The notes beneath the pieces are model-generated. The model saw nothing but the letters and a program-made list of their open reading frames with translations. It was not told where the DNA came from and made no database searches. This document shows, piece by piece, positions 56,573 through 64,000 of a stretch of DNA of 64,000 bases (position 1 is the first letter of the stretch; the number at the start of each line of letters is the position of its first letter). The stretch is from Bin103 sp002238925 (GTDB taxonomy: Bacteria > Spirochaetota > Spirochaetia > SZUA-6 > Bin103). The DNA is taken from the NCBI GenBank assembly GCA_965208065.1, contig OZ242313.1:4278001-4342000 (forward strand), in the 5' to 3' direction. The translations under genes were made by a program, and so were the position numbers.

Positions 56573-57529
56573 GGGGCCGGAATATGCCCACTGCAAGCGG
56601 CCGTCGGCATAGAAGCGATAGCCGTCCTCATCCCAGTGCACCGCGAATACATGAAACTGCCCGGCATGCAGGTCCGGAACGGCAGCGTACATGGTGGCTT
56701 GGCGGCGGCGGGCGTGTTCGTTCTTCCAGTGAACGGCCATGTGGTACTTGTCGGAGGCGAGCGCGGACTCCGCAATGTCGACCTCTCCACCGCCGTCGCG
56801 GTACGTGTACAACCAGAATGCGGTGTGGATACCATCGACGGTGGGAGCGATCCTGATGCGGGCCTCGAAGTAGCCGTAGGTGCGCTCGTAGCCATGGCTA
56901 TCCTTTCCCTGACGATCCGAATAGATGGCGGACGCGTGGACCAGAACATCGCCTTCATACACCGGATCCCCGTTCTCGTCGGTCTCGTTGGGGGGCGGCA
57001 TTACCCTCGTGTTGCCGAGCACCAGGTTGCCGCCGGCCACCCGCACGTTGTCTCGCTCGGTCCAGTCCCAGTGCACCCGGCGGCAGTCGGCGCCGTGGTT
57101 GAGATCGCGGCGCTGCCAATGCAGCGGTGTGAACGACCATTTCGTGAGATCGAGTTCGGTGCCGTCGAATTCGTCGCCCCACACGTACACCCATTCCTTG
57201 CCGGCGGGCAGGTCAACCGGATCGCCGAACGGCGCGTCGGCAGGCGACGGTACGAATGGCTTGGGCTCAGGCGTCGGCGGTTTGGGAGCCGTGGTGACCG
57301 GGGGCGGCATGGGCGGCTCAGGCACGTCGTCGGCCGGAGAATCGTCGCTTGCCGGTGTTCCAAGCGGCGCCGGCACCGGATGCTCGGCGGAAGTCTCCAG
57401 GGCCGGCTGACCGCCGACGCCCGAGCACGCGCCCCACGGCAGCGTGAGAGCCGCGAGCAATACCCTCACCACGCTGCCACACCTGCGTCTGTTGCCAGCG
57501 CCGGTTCGCCGATCTCGCGAACGAGTCAT
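56573..57529 (-). pseudogene. GH16 family beta-glucanase, secreted, 5' part cut by insertion
   Basis: From ATG 57529 a basic start leads to LLAALTLPWGACSG, a loose lipobox, then a Pro-rich linker (PEPPMPPPVTTAPKPPTPEP). The GH16 domain begins WVYVWGDEFDGTELDLTKWS; the catalytic ExDxxE motif is GGGEVDIAES with Glu249, Asp251 and Glu254, so the active site lies on this half. Translation runs into the insertion after WAYSGP. Joining to 53320 gives WAYSGPGVSHVDHFIYLSTG in frame, a protein of about 366 residues that probably cleaved beta-1,3- or mixed-linkage glucans at the cell surface. The half-protein lacks its last strands and is probably inactive. Confidence 0.88.
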
Positions 57530-57624
57530 TGGACCTATAGTAACGACTGTTTTTTCTGGAATCTTGACCGGCTGCTCGGGCCTCGCGCTTGACTGCCTCC
57601 CCGCCCATGACACACATTGTGCAC

Positions 57625-57867
57625 ATGAAGCAGATCGGAATTCGGGAACTGCACCTGCGCACCGGGGAGTGGGTGCGGAGCGCGGCGCTCGGTGAGGGAG
57701 TGGTGATTACCGACCGGGGGCGGCCGGTGGCTTCTCTGCTGCCGGTTCGCTCCGGCGACCTGAGCACGCCATTCCGGCAACGGCGCACGTTGGCCGAGTT
57801 CGATGCGCTGCCGCCGGTGCCCGGCGACTCCGCCGTGTACGTATCGGAGGACCGCGACCGCGGATGA
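57625..57867 (+). CDS. Phd/YefM-type antitoxin
   Basis: An 80-residue antitoxin. MKQIGIRELHLRTGEWVRSA and LGEGVVITDRGRPVASLLPV are the Phd fold, where the DRGRPVA loop is typical of VapB/Phd proteins next to PIN toxins. The C-terminal acidic part wraps the toxin. ATG 57625 gives the standard N-terminus; ATG 57607 is in frame and would add six residues. Its end overlaps the toxin ATG by four bases. It is divergent from the GH16 fragment. Confidence 0.88.
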   Translation: MKQIGIRELHLRTGEWVRSAALGEGVVITDRGRPVASLLPVRSGDLSTPFRQRRTLAEFDALPPVPGDSAVYVSEDRDRG

Positions 57868-58304
57868 CCTACTTCGATACCGCCTACATCGTGAAGTGCT
57901 ATGTGAAGGAAGAGGGCTGGCAGCAGGTGCGGGAGCTTTCCCGCAAGCAGGAGCGCGTCTCCTGCTCGGTATACGGGAGGCTCGAGTTGCATGGGGCTCT
58001 GCACCGGAAGATGCGGGAGAACGCGCTCACCGAGCAACAGCTCAAAATCGTGCTGCGCCAGTTCCGGGTCGACGAGGAAGCGCGGCTGTGGACCTGGCTC
58101 CCGCTGACGGCCGCCGTCATGACGGAGGTGGCCACCACATTCACCAGCCTGTCAGGCGACGTGTGTCTACGCACCGGGGATGCCATCCACCTGCTGACCG
58201 CGCGGCGTAACGGCCTGCGGGAGGTGTACAGCAACGACCAGCGCCTCCTCGATGCGGCGGCAGCGGTGGGCATGCAGGGGCGCAACGTGATTCGAACGGA
58301 GTAG
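57864..58304 (+). CDS. vapC: PIN-domain toxin (VapC type)
   Basis: A 146-residue PIN-fold ribonuclease toxin. The acidic metal ligands are visible: MTYFDTAYIVKCYVKEEG (first Asp), CSVYGRLELHGAL (Glu) and LRTGDAIHLLTARRNG (third Asp), with the last in VYSNDQRLLDAA. VapC enzymes cut tRNA or rRNA. It overlaps its antitoxin by four bases and is followed six bases later by the M24 peptidase gene, probably by chance. Confidence 0.9.
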   Translation: MTYFDTAYIVKCYVKEEGWQQVRELSRKQERVSCSVYGRLELHGALHRKMRENALTEQQLKIVLRQFRVDEEARLWTWLPLTAAVMTEVATTFTSLSGDVCLRTGDAIHLLTARRNGLREVYSNDQRLLDAAAAVGMQGRNVIRTE

Positions 58305-58310
58305 CGGACG

Positions 58311-59651
58311 ATGTATCAACAGGTGTTTTCGGCGGAGACGTTTGCCGCGCGGCGGCGGCGGGTGGCGGACCGGATTGGGAACGGGGCCGTTGCGCTGGTT
58401 CAGGGAGCGCGCGGTTCGGGGACGCATGACCAGTTCCGACAGAGCAACGAGTTGTTCTACCTGTGCGGGGTGGAGGTGCCGCATGCGTACCTGCTGATCG
58501 ACGGCGGCGACGGTACGGCGGCGCTGTTCCTGCCGCACCAGGACCGGCACAGCGTGGAAGCGGAGGGCGAGCACCTGTCGGCGGACAACGCGGAGCGGGC
58601 GCGGGAGCTGACCGGCGTCGATCGGGTGGTTGCGCTGGAGGCGCTGCCGGCGGCGTTGCGTGGGGCGGCGGCCATCTGGACGCCGCTGTCGCCGGCGGAG
58701 GGGGCGCGCTCCAGTTGGGACACGCTGCGGCGTGCGCAGGAGGAGGCGGACGCCGACCCGTTCGACGGCGCCCCGGCGCGGGAGGCGAGGTTCGCCGGCC
58801 TGCTGCGGCAGCGCTGCCCGGCGGCGCGCATCGAGGACCTGTCGCCGGTGCTGGACGAGATGCGGCTGGTCAAGGACGAGCCGGAGGTTGCGGCGCTGCG
58901 CGCGGCGGGGGCGATCTGCGCGGACGCGTTGACCGCCTGCATGCGCGCCACGGCACCGGGGGTGATGGAGTACCAGCTCGCCGGCGTGCTGGAGTACCAC
59001 TACCGGGTCAGCGGTTCGCGCGGCGCTTCCTACCACCCGATCATCGCCGGGGGCACCAACGCCTGGTACGGGCACTACAACGCCAACGACGCACCGCTTG
59101 CGGACGGCGACCTGGTGCTGCTGGACTGCGCCCCCGACCACCACTACTACACGTCGGACATCACCCGCATGTGGCCGGTGAACGGCACCTACAGCGACAC
59201 CCAGCGCGCCCTGTACGGCTTCATGATCGCCTACCACAAAGCGCTGCTGGCCGGAATCCGGCCCGGACGGACCGATGACGAGATCCACCGCGAGGCGGCG
59301 CAGGTAATGGCCGCCTACCTGGACCGGGCGCCGTTTGCCGATCCCGTCCACGAGCGGGCGGCGCGCAACGCGCTGGAGTTCCCGCACCACCTGTCCCACC
59401 CGGTCGGCATGGCGGTGCACGACGTCAGCCACTACCGCGGCAATCCGCTACGGCCCGGCATCGTGTTCTCGGTGGACCCGCAGATGCGCGTTCCGGAGGA
59501 GCAGCTCTACCTGCGCGTGGAAGACACGGTCGTGGTCACCGAAGACGGCTGCGAGAACCTCACCGCCGCCGCACCGCTGGAGATGGACGACGTCGAGGCG
59601 ACGATGCGTGAGCCCGGGATGCTCGGGCAGTTCCAAGGCAGTCGGGAGTAG
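58311..59651 (+). CDS. M24 family aminopeptidase (Xaa-Pro aminopeptidase-like)
   Basis: A 446-residue metallopeptidase with an aminopeptidase-P N-terminal domain (FRQSNELFYLCGVEVPHAYL) and a pita-bread catalytic domain. Metal ligands: Asp in VLLDCAPDHHYY, Asp in TSDITRMWPVNG, His in LSHPVGMAVHDVSHY and the final Glu in YLRVEDTVVVTEDG. The fourth ligand, normally the Glu of an (I/V)EPG motif, reads FSVDPQMRV, an Asp in place of Glu. It probably removes N-terminal residues preceding proline, or a similar bond. It starts seven bases after the VapC stop. Cytoplasmic. Confidence 0.9.
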   Translation: MYQQVFSAETFAARRRRVADRIGNGAVALVQGARGSGTHDQFRQSNELFYLCGVEVPHAYLLIDGGDGTAALFLPHQDRHSVEAEGEHLSADNAERARELTGVDRVVALEALPAALRGAAAIWTPLSPAEGARSSWDTLRRAQEEADADPFDGAPAREARFAGLLRQRCPAARIEDLSPVLDEMRLVKDEPEVAALRAAGAICADALTACMRATAPGVMEYQLAGVLEYHYRVSGSRGASYHPIIAGGTNAWYGHYNANDAPLADGDLVLLDCAPDHHYYTSDITRMWPVNGTYSDTQRALYGFMIAYHKALLAGIRPGRTDDEIHREAAQVMAAYLDRAPFADPVHERAARNALEFPHHLSHPVGMAVHDVSHYRGNPLRPGIVFSVDPQMRVPEEQLYLRVEDTVVVTEDGCENLTAAAPLEMDDVEATMREPGMLGQFQGSRE

Positions 59652-59653
59652 TC

Positions 59654-60025
59654 TTACGCAGTAGTTGCGAGGTCGTACTCGCGCACGAGCACGTCGGCCG
59701 GCAGGTTCCAATTGGCAGACAGGGCCCGGATCATCGCGAGCGTAAGCGGGCGCCTCCGGTTGAGCACCTCGGACGCTCGTGGCTGCGATCCGATCAGCTC
59801 GGCGAAGTCTCGCTGACGCAGGCCGCGAGCATCCATCACATGCTCGATTACGGCAATCGGATCCGGGGCCTCTATAGGCCAGTACTTCGCCTCGTAGGCT
59901 TCCACCAGCGTTACAAGGATCTCCAGTTCGTCACTTTCGGGCGTGTTCGGCGCGGCGCCCATCAGGTTGTCGATGTCCGCCAATGCCGAATCGTAGTCGG
60001 CCTCGCTCTTGATTGGCCTGATCAT
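59654..60025 (-). CDS. higA: HigA-type (COG5499) antitoxin
   Basis: A 123-residue antitoxin with a C-terminal helix-turn-helix. MIRPIKSEADYDSALADIDN, ELEILVTLVEAYEAKYWPIE and PDPIAVIEHVMDARGLRQRD define the COG5499 group, followed by FAELIGSQPRASEVLNRRRP. An AGGAGG site precedes ATG 60025. Its HigB toxin should lie directly upstream, but only the last 16 codons remain (60037-60087). It may still repress its promoter. Confidence 0.9.
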   Translation of the reverse strand: MIRPIKSEADYDSALADIDNLMGAAPNTPESDELEILVTLVEAYEAKYWPIEAPDPIAVIEHVMDARGLRQRDFAELIGSQPRASEVLNRRRPLTLAMIRALSANWNLPADVLVREYDLATTA

Positions 60026-60036
60026 CCGAACTCCTC

Positions 60037-60090
60037 CTAAACGCTCGCTGCATCGACCGAGTCGTACTCTGCGTGCGTCCCCACGGTGGA
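60037..60090 (-). pseudogene. higB: HigB toxin, C-terminal remnant
   Basis: Minus-strand codons read TVGTHAEYDSVDAASV and then stop, 11 bases before the HigA start. This is the well-conserved end of HigB (GTHAEYDxIDA). Nothing of the catalytic part is left; the sequence changes at about 60090 to the promoter region of the next antitoxin. Confidence 0.85.
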
Positions 60091-60123
60091 CCATGGTCAA
60101 TAACCATAGTATAGTCATTTTTG

Positions 60124-60369
60124 ATGGAGGAGATTCAGATCTCGAAGTTCAAGGCCACTTGTCTCGCGGTTCTGGACCGCGTCGGAAAGACGCGAGTTCC
60201 TGTGCTGGTGACGCGATTCGGCACGCCGGTTGCCCAGATCATACCCCCTCCCCCTGCTGAACGAGACGTCGGGTGGCTGGGCTGCATGCGTGACCGCACG
60301 ACAATCGTCGGAGACATCGTCGCGCCCGCATCGGATCTGGCGGACTGGGAAGTGTTGCGCGAAGCATGA
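60124..60369 (+). CDS. vapB: Phd/YefM (VapB-type) antitoxin
   Basis: An 81-residue antitoxin: MEEIQISKFKATCLAVLDRV, then TRVPVLVTRFGTPVAQIIPP, the Phd DNA-binding fold with RFGTPVA loop. The C-terminal part (DWEVLREA) contacts the toxin. Its stop overlaps the toxin ATG by four bases. The short AT-rich stretch with CATAGTATAGTCA upstream is a plausible promoter/operator. Confidence 0.9.
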   Translation: MEEIQISKFKATCLAVLDRVGKTRVPVLVTRFGTPVAQIIPPPPAERDVGWLGCMRDRTTIVGDIVAPASDLADWEVLREA

Positions 60370-60764
60370 AACTGCTGCTCGATACCCACATCTGGGTGTG
60401 GAGCGTGTCGGACGATGCACGGTTGACCGACACGGTACGGCGCGTCCTGGAGGATCCTTTGCACGAACTGTGGATCTCATCAATCAGCACCTGGGAAGTC
60501 CTGCTCCTGGCCGAACGAGGTCGGCTGGTACTCAATCCCGATGCCCGAAGCTGGGTGCGCCAGGCGTTGTCGGATACACCCGTGCGCGAGGCTCCCATCA
60601 CGATCGACGTCGCATTGGCCAGCCGCTCCGTGCGGCTCGATAACCAGGATCCAGCGGACCGCTTCATCGCCGCGAGCGCCATGGTGTTCGGCCTGACGCT
60701 GATTACCGCAGACGGCGACCTGTGCGACTGCCCGGACATCGAAGTGCTCGCCAACACCCGCTGA
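60366..60764 (+). CDS. vapC: PIN-domain toxin (VapC type)
   Basis: A 132-residue VapC ribonuclease. MKLLLDTHIWVWSVSDDARL gives the first Asp, SSISTWEVLLLAERGRL the Glu, DPADRFIAASAMVFGLTLIT the third Asp, and ADGDLCDC the last. This is the DTHIW subgroup. It is translationally coupled to its antitoxin at 60124. Confidence 0.93.
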   Translation: MKLLLDTHIWVWSVSDDARLTDTVRRVLEDPLHELWISSISTWEVLLLAERGRLVLNPDARSWVRQALSDTPVREAPITIDVALASRSVRLDNQDPADRFIAASAMVFGLTLITADGDLCDCPDIEVLANTR

Positions 60765-60837
60765 CCGGGAGTTGGTGTCCAACGGCGATGCCGGCACATC
60801 GGCACTTCAGCGCGGCGATTGACCGGCTTGCCCGCCG

Positions 60838-62748
60838 TCAGGCCTCGTCGGGCCAGCGGTAGTAGGCGGTGGAGCCTTCGATGGCTTCCACGGCGCGTTC
60901 CATCGGGAACCGGTTCTGGACGTCGTGCAGGCTGCCGCTCAGCGCGGCGATGGCGCGGCGCAGCGGCTCCAGGGCCGGCTGCAGGTGGGGAGCCGCTGAC
61001 GGGGGCTGCGAGTCGAGCACGTTGGCGGCGCGGCCCCGGGTGACCGGCAGCGGGTGCTCCAGCGCGGCGATCAGGGCGGGCAGGCCGGCGGCGTAGCGGC
61101 GCAGGCGGAACAGGCCGTCGGCGGCGGCGATCCGCACGCTCACCGCGGGATCGTCGAGCGCCGCGGTTTGCGCGTCCACGACCGCCTGGTCGCCGCACTG
61201 CAGGATCACCAGACCGGTGACCGCCCAGAAGCGGATCGCCGAATCGGGGTCGGCCAGCCGGCGCAGCAGTTCGGCGCGCTGCCCCACCCCGCGCCGGCTC
61301 AGGTCGGCCGTGTCCAGGATGTCCTCGTAGTTGCCGCACTGCTGGCCGACCAGCCACAGCGGGCCGCCGGCGGCGCGCTCGTGCAGTTCCGGCTCGTCGA
61401 TCAGGCCCAGGTCACGGTGCTCGATCATCCAGGCATACAGCTGGCCGCGCATCTCGTCCACCACTTCGGCGTGCGCGCCGGCAGGCACCAGGTCGTCCAC
61501 GAACCAGGGGTCGGAAGCGCCGTCGTATAGCTCCTCGAACGGCTTGCGCTGCGCGGCGATCTGGCGCTGCGGGCCAACCAGCTTGCCGGCGCGCGCCAGG
61601 CGGTCCCAGGCGTGGATGTAGCCGGACCAGTAGACCGAGGTCTCGTACGGGAAGTACGGCAGGTGCGGGAAGAAGTTGCGCTGGTAGCGAAGGTGGCGGG
61701 CGCGCAGCGAACGGACCAGCTCGAAGCGGGTGTCGAGGCGGTCGCGGCCGGTCACCACGTACGGGCGGTGCGCGGCGCCGGCCGTGCCGCCGGCGCCGCT
61801 GGCGCACAGCACGGGGCGGCTGTGCATGTAGTCCGGCACCGGCAGCCCGGTCATGGTCAGCGTGGAGGCGGTGAGGTCCATGGTGGTAACCGGCTCCTCC
61901 ACCACGCTTCCCGGCGCAGCCGGGGCGAGGTGCTGCCAGCGCGGCGGGAAGCGCACGATCAGCGGCACATGGTCGCCCTGCTCCCACCCCCAGTGCTTGG
62001 CGCGCAGCATGCCGGTGCCGTGGTCGGCCCAGAACACCACGATGGTGTCGTCCCACACACCGTCTTCGTGCAGTTCGGCGACGTGGCGGCCGACGTGGTA
62101 GTCAATCTGGGTCACCGCGTCGTAGTAGCGCGACCACGCCTTGCGGAACTCCGGGATGTCGGGGTGGTAGGGCGGCAGCGGCGCCTGGTCGGGATCGTGG
62201 AAGTCGTCCGGCTGCAACAGGTTCAGGCGCTCGGCGAGGATCGTCTCCTCGGAGTCCTTGGTCACGAACGAGTGGCACTCGGTGTAGTTGTACACCGAGA
62301 AGAACGGCTGGCCGGGGCGCCGCTGCCGCCAGTGCGCGGTGCCGCTCCAGGCGTCCCACGCCTCCGCCATGATCGGGACGCCCGCTTCGGTCTGCGCATT
62401 CGCGGTGCCGGCCAGGTTGTAGTCGGTCTTGACGCAGTTGGAGGCAAAGTAACCGGCATCGCGCAGATACGCCGGCAGCAGGCGCAGGTGCTCCGGCGCG
62501 GCGACCTTTGAGCGGTGGTGGTGGGTGCCGAGCGCGAACGACGCCACGCCGGTGATGATGGCGGCGCGCGACACCGAGCACACCGGCGCCATGGAGTGCG
62601 CGTTGGTGTAGCGGATGCCTTCGGCGGCCAGCGCGTCGAGGTTGGGAGTGCGGGCGTAGCGGTCACCGTAGCAGCCGAGCAGCGGGTTGATGTCCTCCAC
62701 CGACACCCAAAGGATATTGGGCCGTCCCGAGGTACGCGCCTCGCTCAT
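60838..62748 (-). CDS. Sulfatase (arylsulfatase family S1) with C-terminal HEAT-like repeats
   Basis: A 636-residue protein. The sulfatase domain begins RPNILWVSVEDINPLLGCYG with a metal-binding Asp at residue 19; the formylglycine site is Cys57 in PVCSVSRAAIITG, a C-x-V-x-R variant of the canonical C-x-(P/A)-x-R. Later metal ligands are in VVFWADHGTGM. Residues from about 515 on (DSAIRFWAVTGLVILQCG, DPAVSVRIAAADGLFRLRRY) form HEAT-like repeats, an unusual addition for protein or glycan contact. No signal peptide is seen at ATG 62748, so export is unclear. It lies 11 bases after the dioxygenase gene on the same strand. Confidence 0.88.
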   Translation of the reverse strand: MSEARTSGRPNILWVSVEDINPLLGCYGDRYARTPNLDALAAEGIRYTNAHSMAPVCSVSRAAIITGVASFALGTHHHRSKVAAPEHLRLLPAYLRDAGYFASNCVKTDYNLAGTANAQTEAGVPIMAEAWDAWSGTAHWRQRRPGQPFFSVYNYTECHSFVTKDSEETILAERLNLLQPDDFHDPDQAPLPPYHPDIPEFRKAWSRYYDAVTQIDYHVGRHVAELHEDGVWDDTIVVFWADHGTGMLRAKHWGWEQGDHVPLIVRFPPRWQHLAPAAPGSVVEEPVTTMDLTASTLTMTGLPVPDYMHSRPVLCASGAGGTAGAAHRPYVVTGRDRLDTRFELVRSLRARHLRYQRNFFPHLPYFPYETSVYWSGYIHAWDRLARAGKLVGPQRQIAAQRKPFEELYDGASDPWFVDDLVPAGAHAEVVDEMRGQLYAWMIEHRDLGLIDEPELHERAAGGPLWLVGQQCGNYEDILDTADLSRRGVGQRAELLRRLADPDSAIRFWAVTGLVILQCGDQAVVDAQTAALDDPAVSVRIAAADGLFRLRRYAAGLPALIAALEHPLPVTRGRAANVLDSQPPSAAPHLQPALEPLRRAIAALSGSLHDVQNRFPMERAVEAIEGSTAYYRWPDEA

Positions 62749-62759
62749 GGATCCGGCCG

Positions 62760-63773
62760 TCAGGCGGCGGTCGCTCGGTCGCCGAGCGCGGCGAACAGCC
62801 GCCGCGAGCCGGTGAACGTGGACCGTCCGTGCGCGGTCAGCATGTTGTCGAGGATGATCACCTCGCCGCGCCCGAGGGCGTAGGGCGTTTCCAGGTCGCA
62901 CACCATCTTGAACCATGTCCTGCACTCGTCCGCCGAAACCGTGGTGCCATCTTCCATGATCATGCGGCTGAGGCTCTCCGGAGCGGTGGCCATCGTTCCC
63001 GCCAGCCGTTCGGCTTCCTCCGTTCTGCCGTCCCGTTCCGCCATCAGGCGCCACGATTCCGGCTGAAAGGTCAACGCCTGCGTGCACCACAGCTCGCCGT
63101 GGATCGGGTGCGGACGGAAGAAGCGCGCCGGCTCCTGGGTTATCTCCAGGTAATCGTCGTCGCTCCAGGCCAACTCCCAGCCGCGTTGGCGGGCGATCGT
63201 CTGCGCTTGCCGGCGGTCGCCGGTGCCCAACGACTCCTGCCAGCTCTTCTTGTCCTTGTAGGCCCCGGTACTCTCTCCCGCCGGCGGCAACCGGCGGCGC
63301 AGGCGGGCGCGTTTGCCGCGGAACCGCCGCTGGAAATGCTCGGGCAACGCCTCCGTGAACGCCCGCATGTCGCCGATCAGGTTGGTCTTCTGGCCGCGCT
63401 CGGCCGGTTCCTGGCAATAGAACACCACGTAGTCCGGCACGTCGTCGAGGTACGCCATCTCCTGGTGCAGCACGATGCACCGGTCGGGCGGCAGGTCGGT
63501 GGCCGAGTACACTCCGGCGGCATACTCGGTGCGCGGCGTGGTGCCGCCGACGTAGGAATGCGGGAGGAAGTCGATCTCCTGCAGGAACGCGGCGAACTCG
63601 TGCGGGCTGCGCAAGCCGGTGTCCCGGATGAGCAGCGCGCCCTCGCTATCGACAAGCCGAAAGATATCCGCGGCCAGCCCGCCGGCGCCCGAAGCGCTGC
63701 CATTGGCGGCCAGGTGCAGCCGCGTGCACGGCACCGAAAAACCGTCGGCGAGTTGCTCCCGTTCGTACTTCAT
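62760..63773 (-). CDS. TauD/TfdA family Fe(II)/2-oxoglutarate dioxygenase
   Basis: A 337-residue dioxygenase of the TauD/TfdA (clavaminate synthase-like) fold. The metal-binding pair is His103 and Glu105 in LHQEMAY (HxE in place of HxD), the distal His in LDNMLTAHGRSTFTG, and the 2-oxoglutarate-binding arginine follows. SPHEFAAFLQEIDFLPHSYV and GGTTPRTEYAAGVYSATDLP are family segments. TauD releases sulfite from taurine; this relative could act on sulfonated, sulfated or other small molecules, and the neighbouring sulfatase suggests joint action on an organosulfur substrate (inference). ATG 63773 is the chosen start. Confidence 0.87.
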   Translation of the reverse strand: MKYEREQLADGFSVPCTRLHLAANGSASGAGGLAADIFRLVDSEGALLIRDTGLRSPHEFAAFLQEIDFLPHSYVGGTTPRTEYAAGVYSATDLPPDRCIVLHQEMAYLDDVPDYVVFYCQEPAERGQKTNLIGDMRAFTEALPEHFQRRFRGKRARLRRRLPPAGESTGAYKDKKSWQESLGTGDRRQAQTIARQRGWELAWSDDDYLEITQEPARFFRPHPIHGELWCTQALTFQPESWRLMAERDGRTEEAERLAGTMATAPESLSRMIMEDGTTVSADECRTWFKMVCDLETPYALGRGEVIILDNMLTAHGRSTFTGSRRLFAALGDRATAA

Positions 63774-63901
63774 TACCCTGCCACTGTATACCCCACGGCA
63801 CCGATTGCGCCACACGCGGCCGCACGCGGACGAACGCTCTGTTGACGCCCTCCCGAGAGGCGCCAATACTGAGCCATTCGCACCTTTTCAAGGAGGATCA
63901 G

Positions 63902-64000
63902 ATGAATCGACTACGCATCGTGCCGATTGTTGCCGTGTTGCTGTCTGCTATGGTGGCCGGCAGCGTGTTTGCCGCAGCGTCCGGGGAGGGCGCAGCCGGC
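63902..64000 (+). CDS. Probable ABC transporter substrate-binding protein, N-terminus only
   Basis: Only 33 codons lie inside the window. MNRLRIVPIVAVLLSAMVAG is a signal peptide, ending VFAAASGEG, in the style of the other binding proteins of this genome. An AAGGAGG site precedes the ATG. It opens away from the dioxygenase/sulfatase pair and may begin the transporter for their substrate, but the family cannot be confirmed from this stub. Confidence 0.7.
   Translation, partial: MNRLRIVPIVAVLLSAMVAGSVFAAASGEGAAG

Overview
This is a high-GC bacterial window dominated by carbohydrate and oligopeptide uptake genes. Substrate-binding proteins start with a signal peptide followed by short Gly/Glu/Ala-rich tails (for example AAGEQEAGAEK at 7924, AAASGEGAAG at 63902, AGAETEEAP at 42050). 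That style is common in Spirochaetaceae, and together with the GC content and the number of binding-protein transporters it suggests a high-GC, possibly marine or host-associated, spirochaete. This is inference: no rRNA, tRNA or universal marker gene was found in the window.

Layout. 1-11029: a partial Gfo/Idh/MocA dehydrogenase, two MalEFG-type sugar ABC operons (937-4305 and 7924-11029), an HNH endonuclease with a missing start, a P1-family (DmpA/NylC-like) self-cleaving peptidase, and a kinase stump. 11086-21712: an aldo/keto reductase, then a cluster around acetoacetate and acyl-CoA chemistry (ThDP enzyme, 3-hydroxyacyl-CoA dehydrogenase, acetoacetate-decarboxylase-fold protein, acyl-CoA synthetase, thiolase, metallo-hydrolase, NIPSNAP protein) with a frameshifted branched-chain-type binding protein inside it. 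21766-26593: an orphan HigA antitoxin, a phytanoyl-CoA dioxygenase-like enzyme, a Gfo/Idh/MocA enzyme, a sterol-desaturase-like membrane hydroxylase and an enolase-superfamily dehydratase.

26600-39300 is a gene graveyard. At least four partial or decayed copies of a DppB-DppC permease pair lie here, with copies of an AAA ATPase/nuclease-like gene in three states of decay, several toxin-antitoxin genes (BrnT/XRE, DUF3368/fused Phd-UPF0175, a RelE stump), a DUF4160/DUF2442 pair, an intact IS21 element with a readable target-site duplication, and a 5' piece of an IS256-type element. That piece runs in frame into a GH51 alpha-L-arabinofuranosidase.

39397-53163 returns to intact metabolism: GH51, three Gfo/Idh/MocA enzymes, a radical-SAM-like protein with unusual cysteine spacing, and two complete oligopeptide-type ABC systems (SBP-DppB-DppC at 42050-45862 and 49316-53163). 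53176-57529 holds a GH16 glucanase lipoprotein gene split by an IS256-family element that itself carries an IS1380-family element; removing the insert and one 7-bp duplication restores the reading frame. 57625-64000 holds two Phd/VapC pairs, an M24 peptidase, a HigA with only the tail of its HigB, a sulfatase with C-terminal HEAT-like repeats next to a TauD-like dioxygenase, and the start of another binding protein.

Taken together: glycan and oligosaccharide breakdown (GH51, GH16, sulfatase), import (five ABC systems, whole or partial) and oxidation of sugar-derived polyols and acids (five Gfo/Idh/MocA enzymes, enolase-superfamily dehydratase, aldo/keto reductase), in a genome visibly reshaped by insertion sequences and recombination between transporter paralogues.
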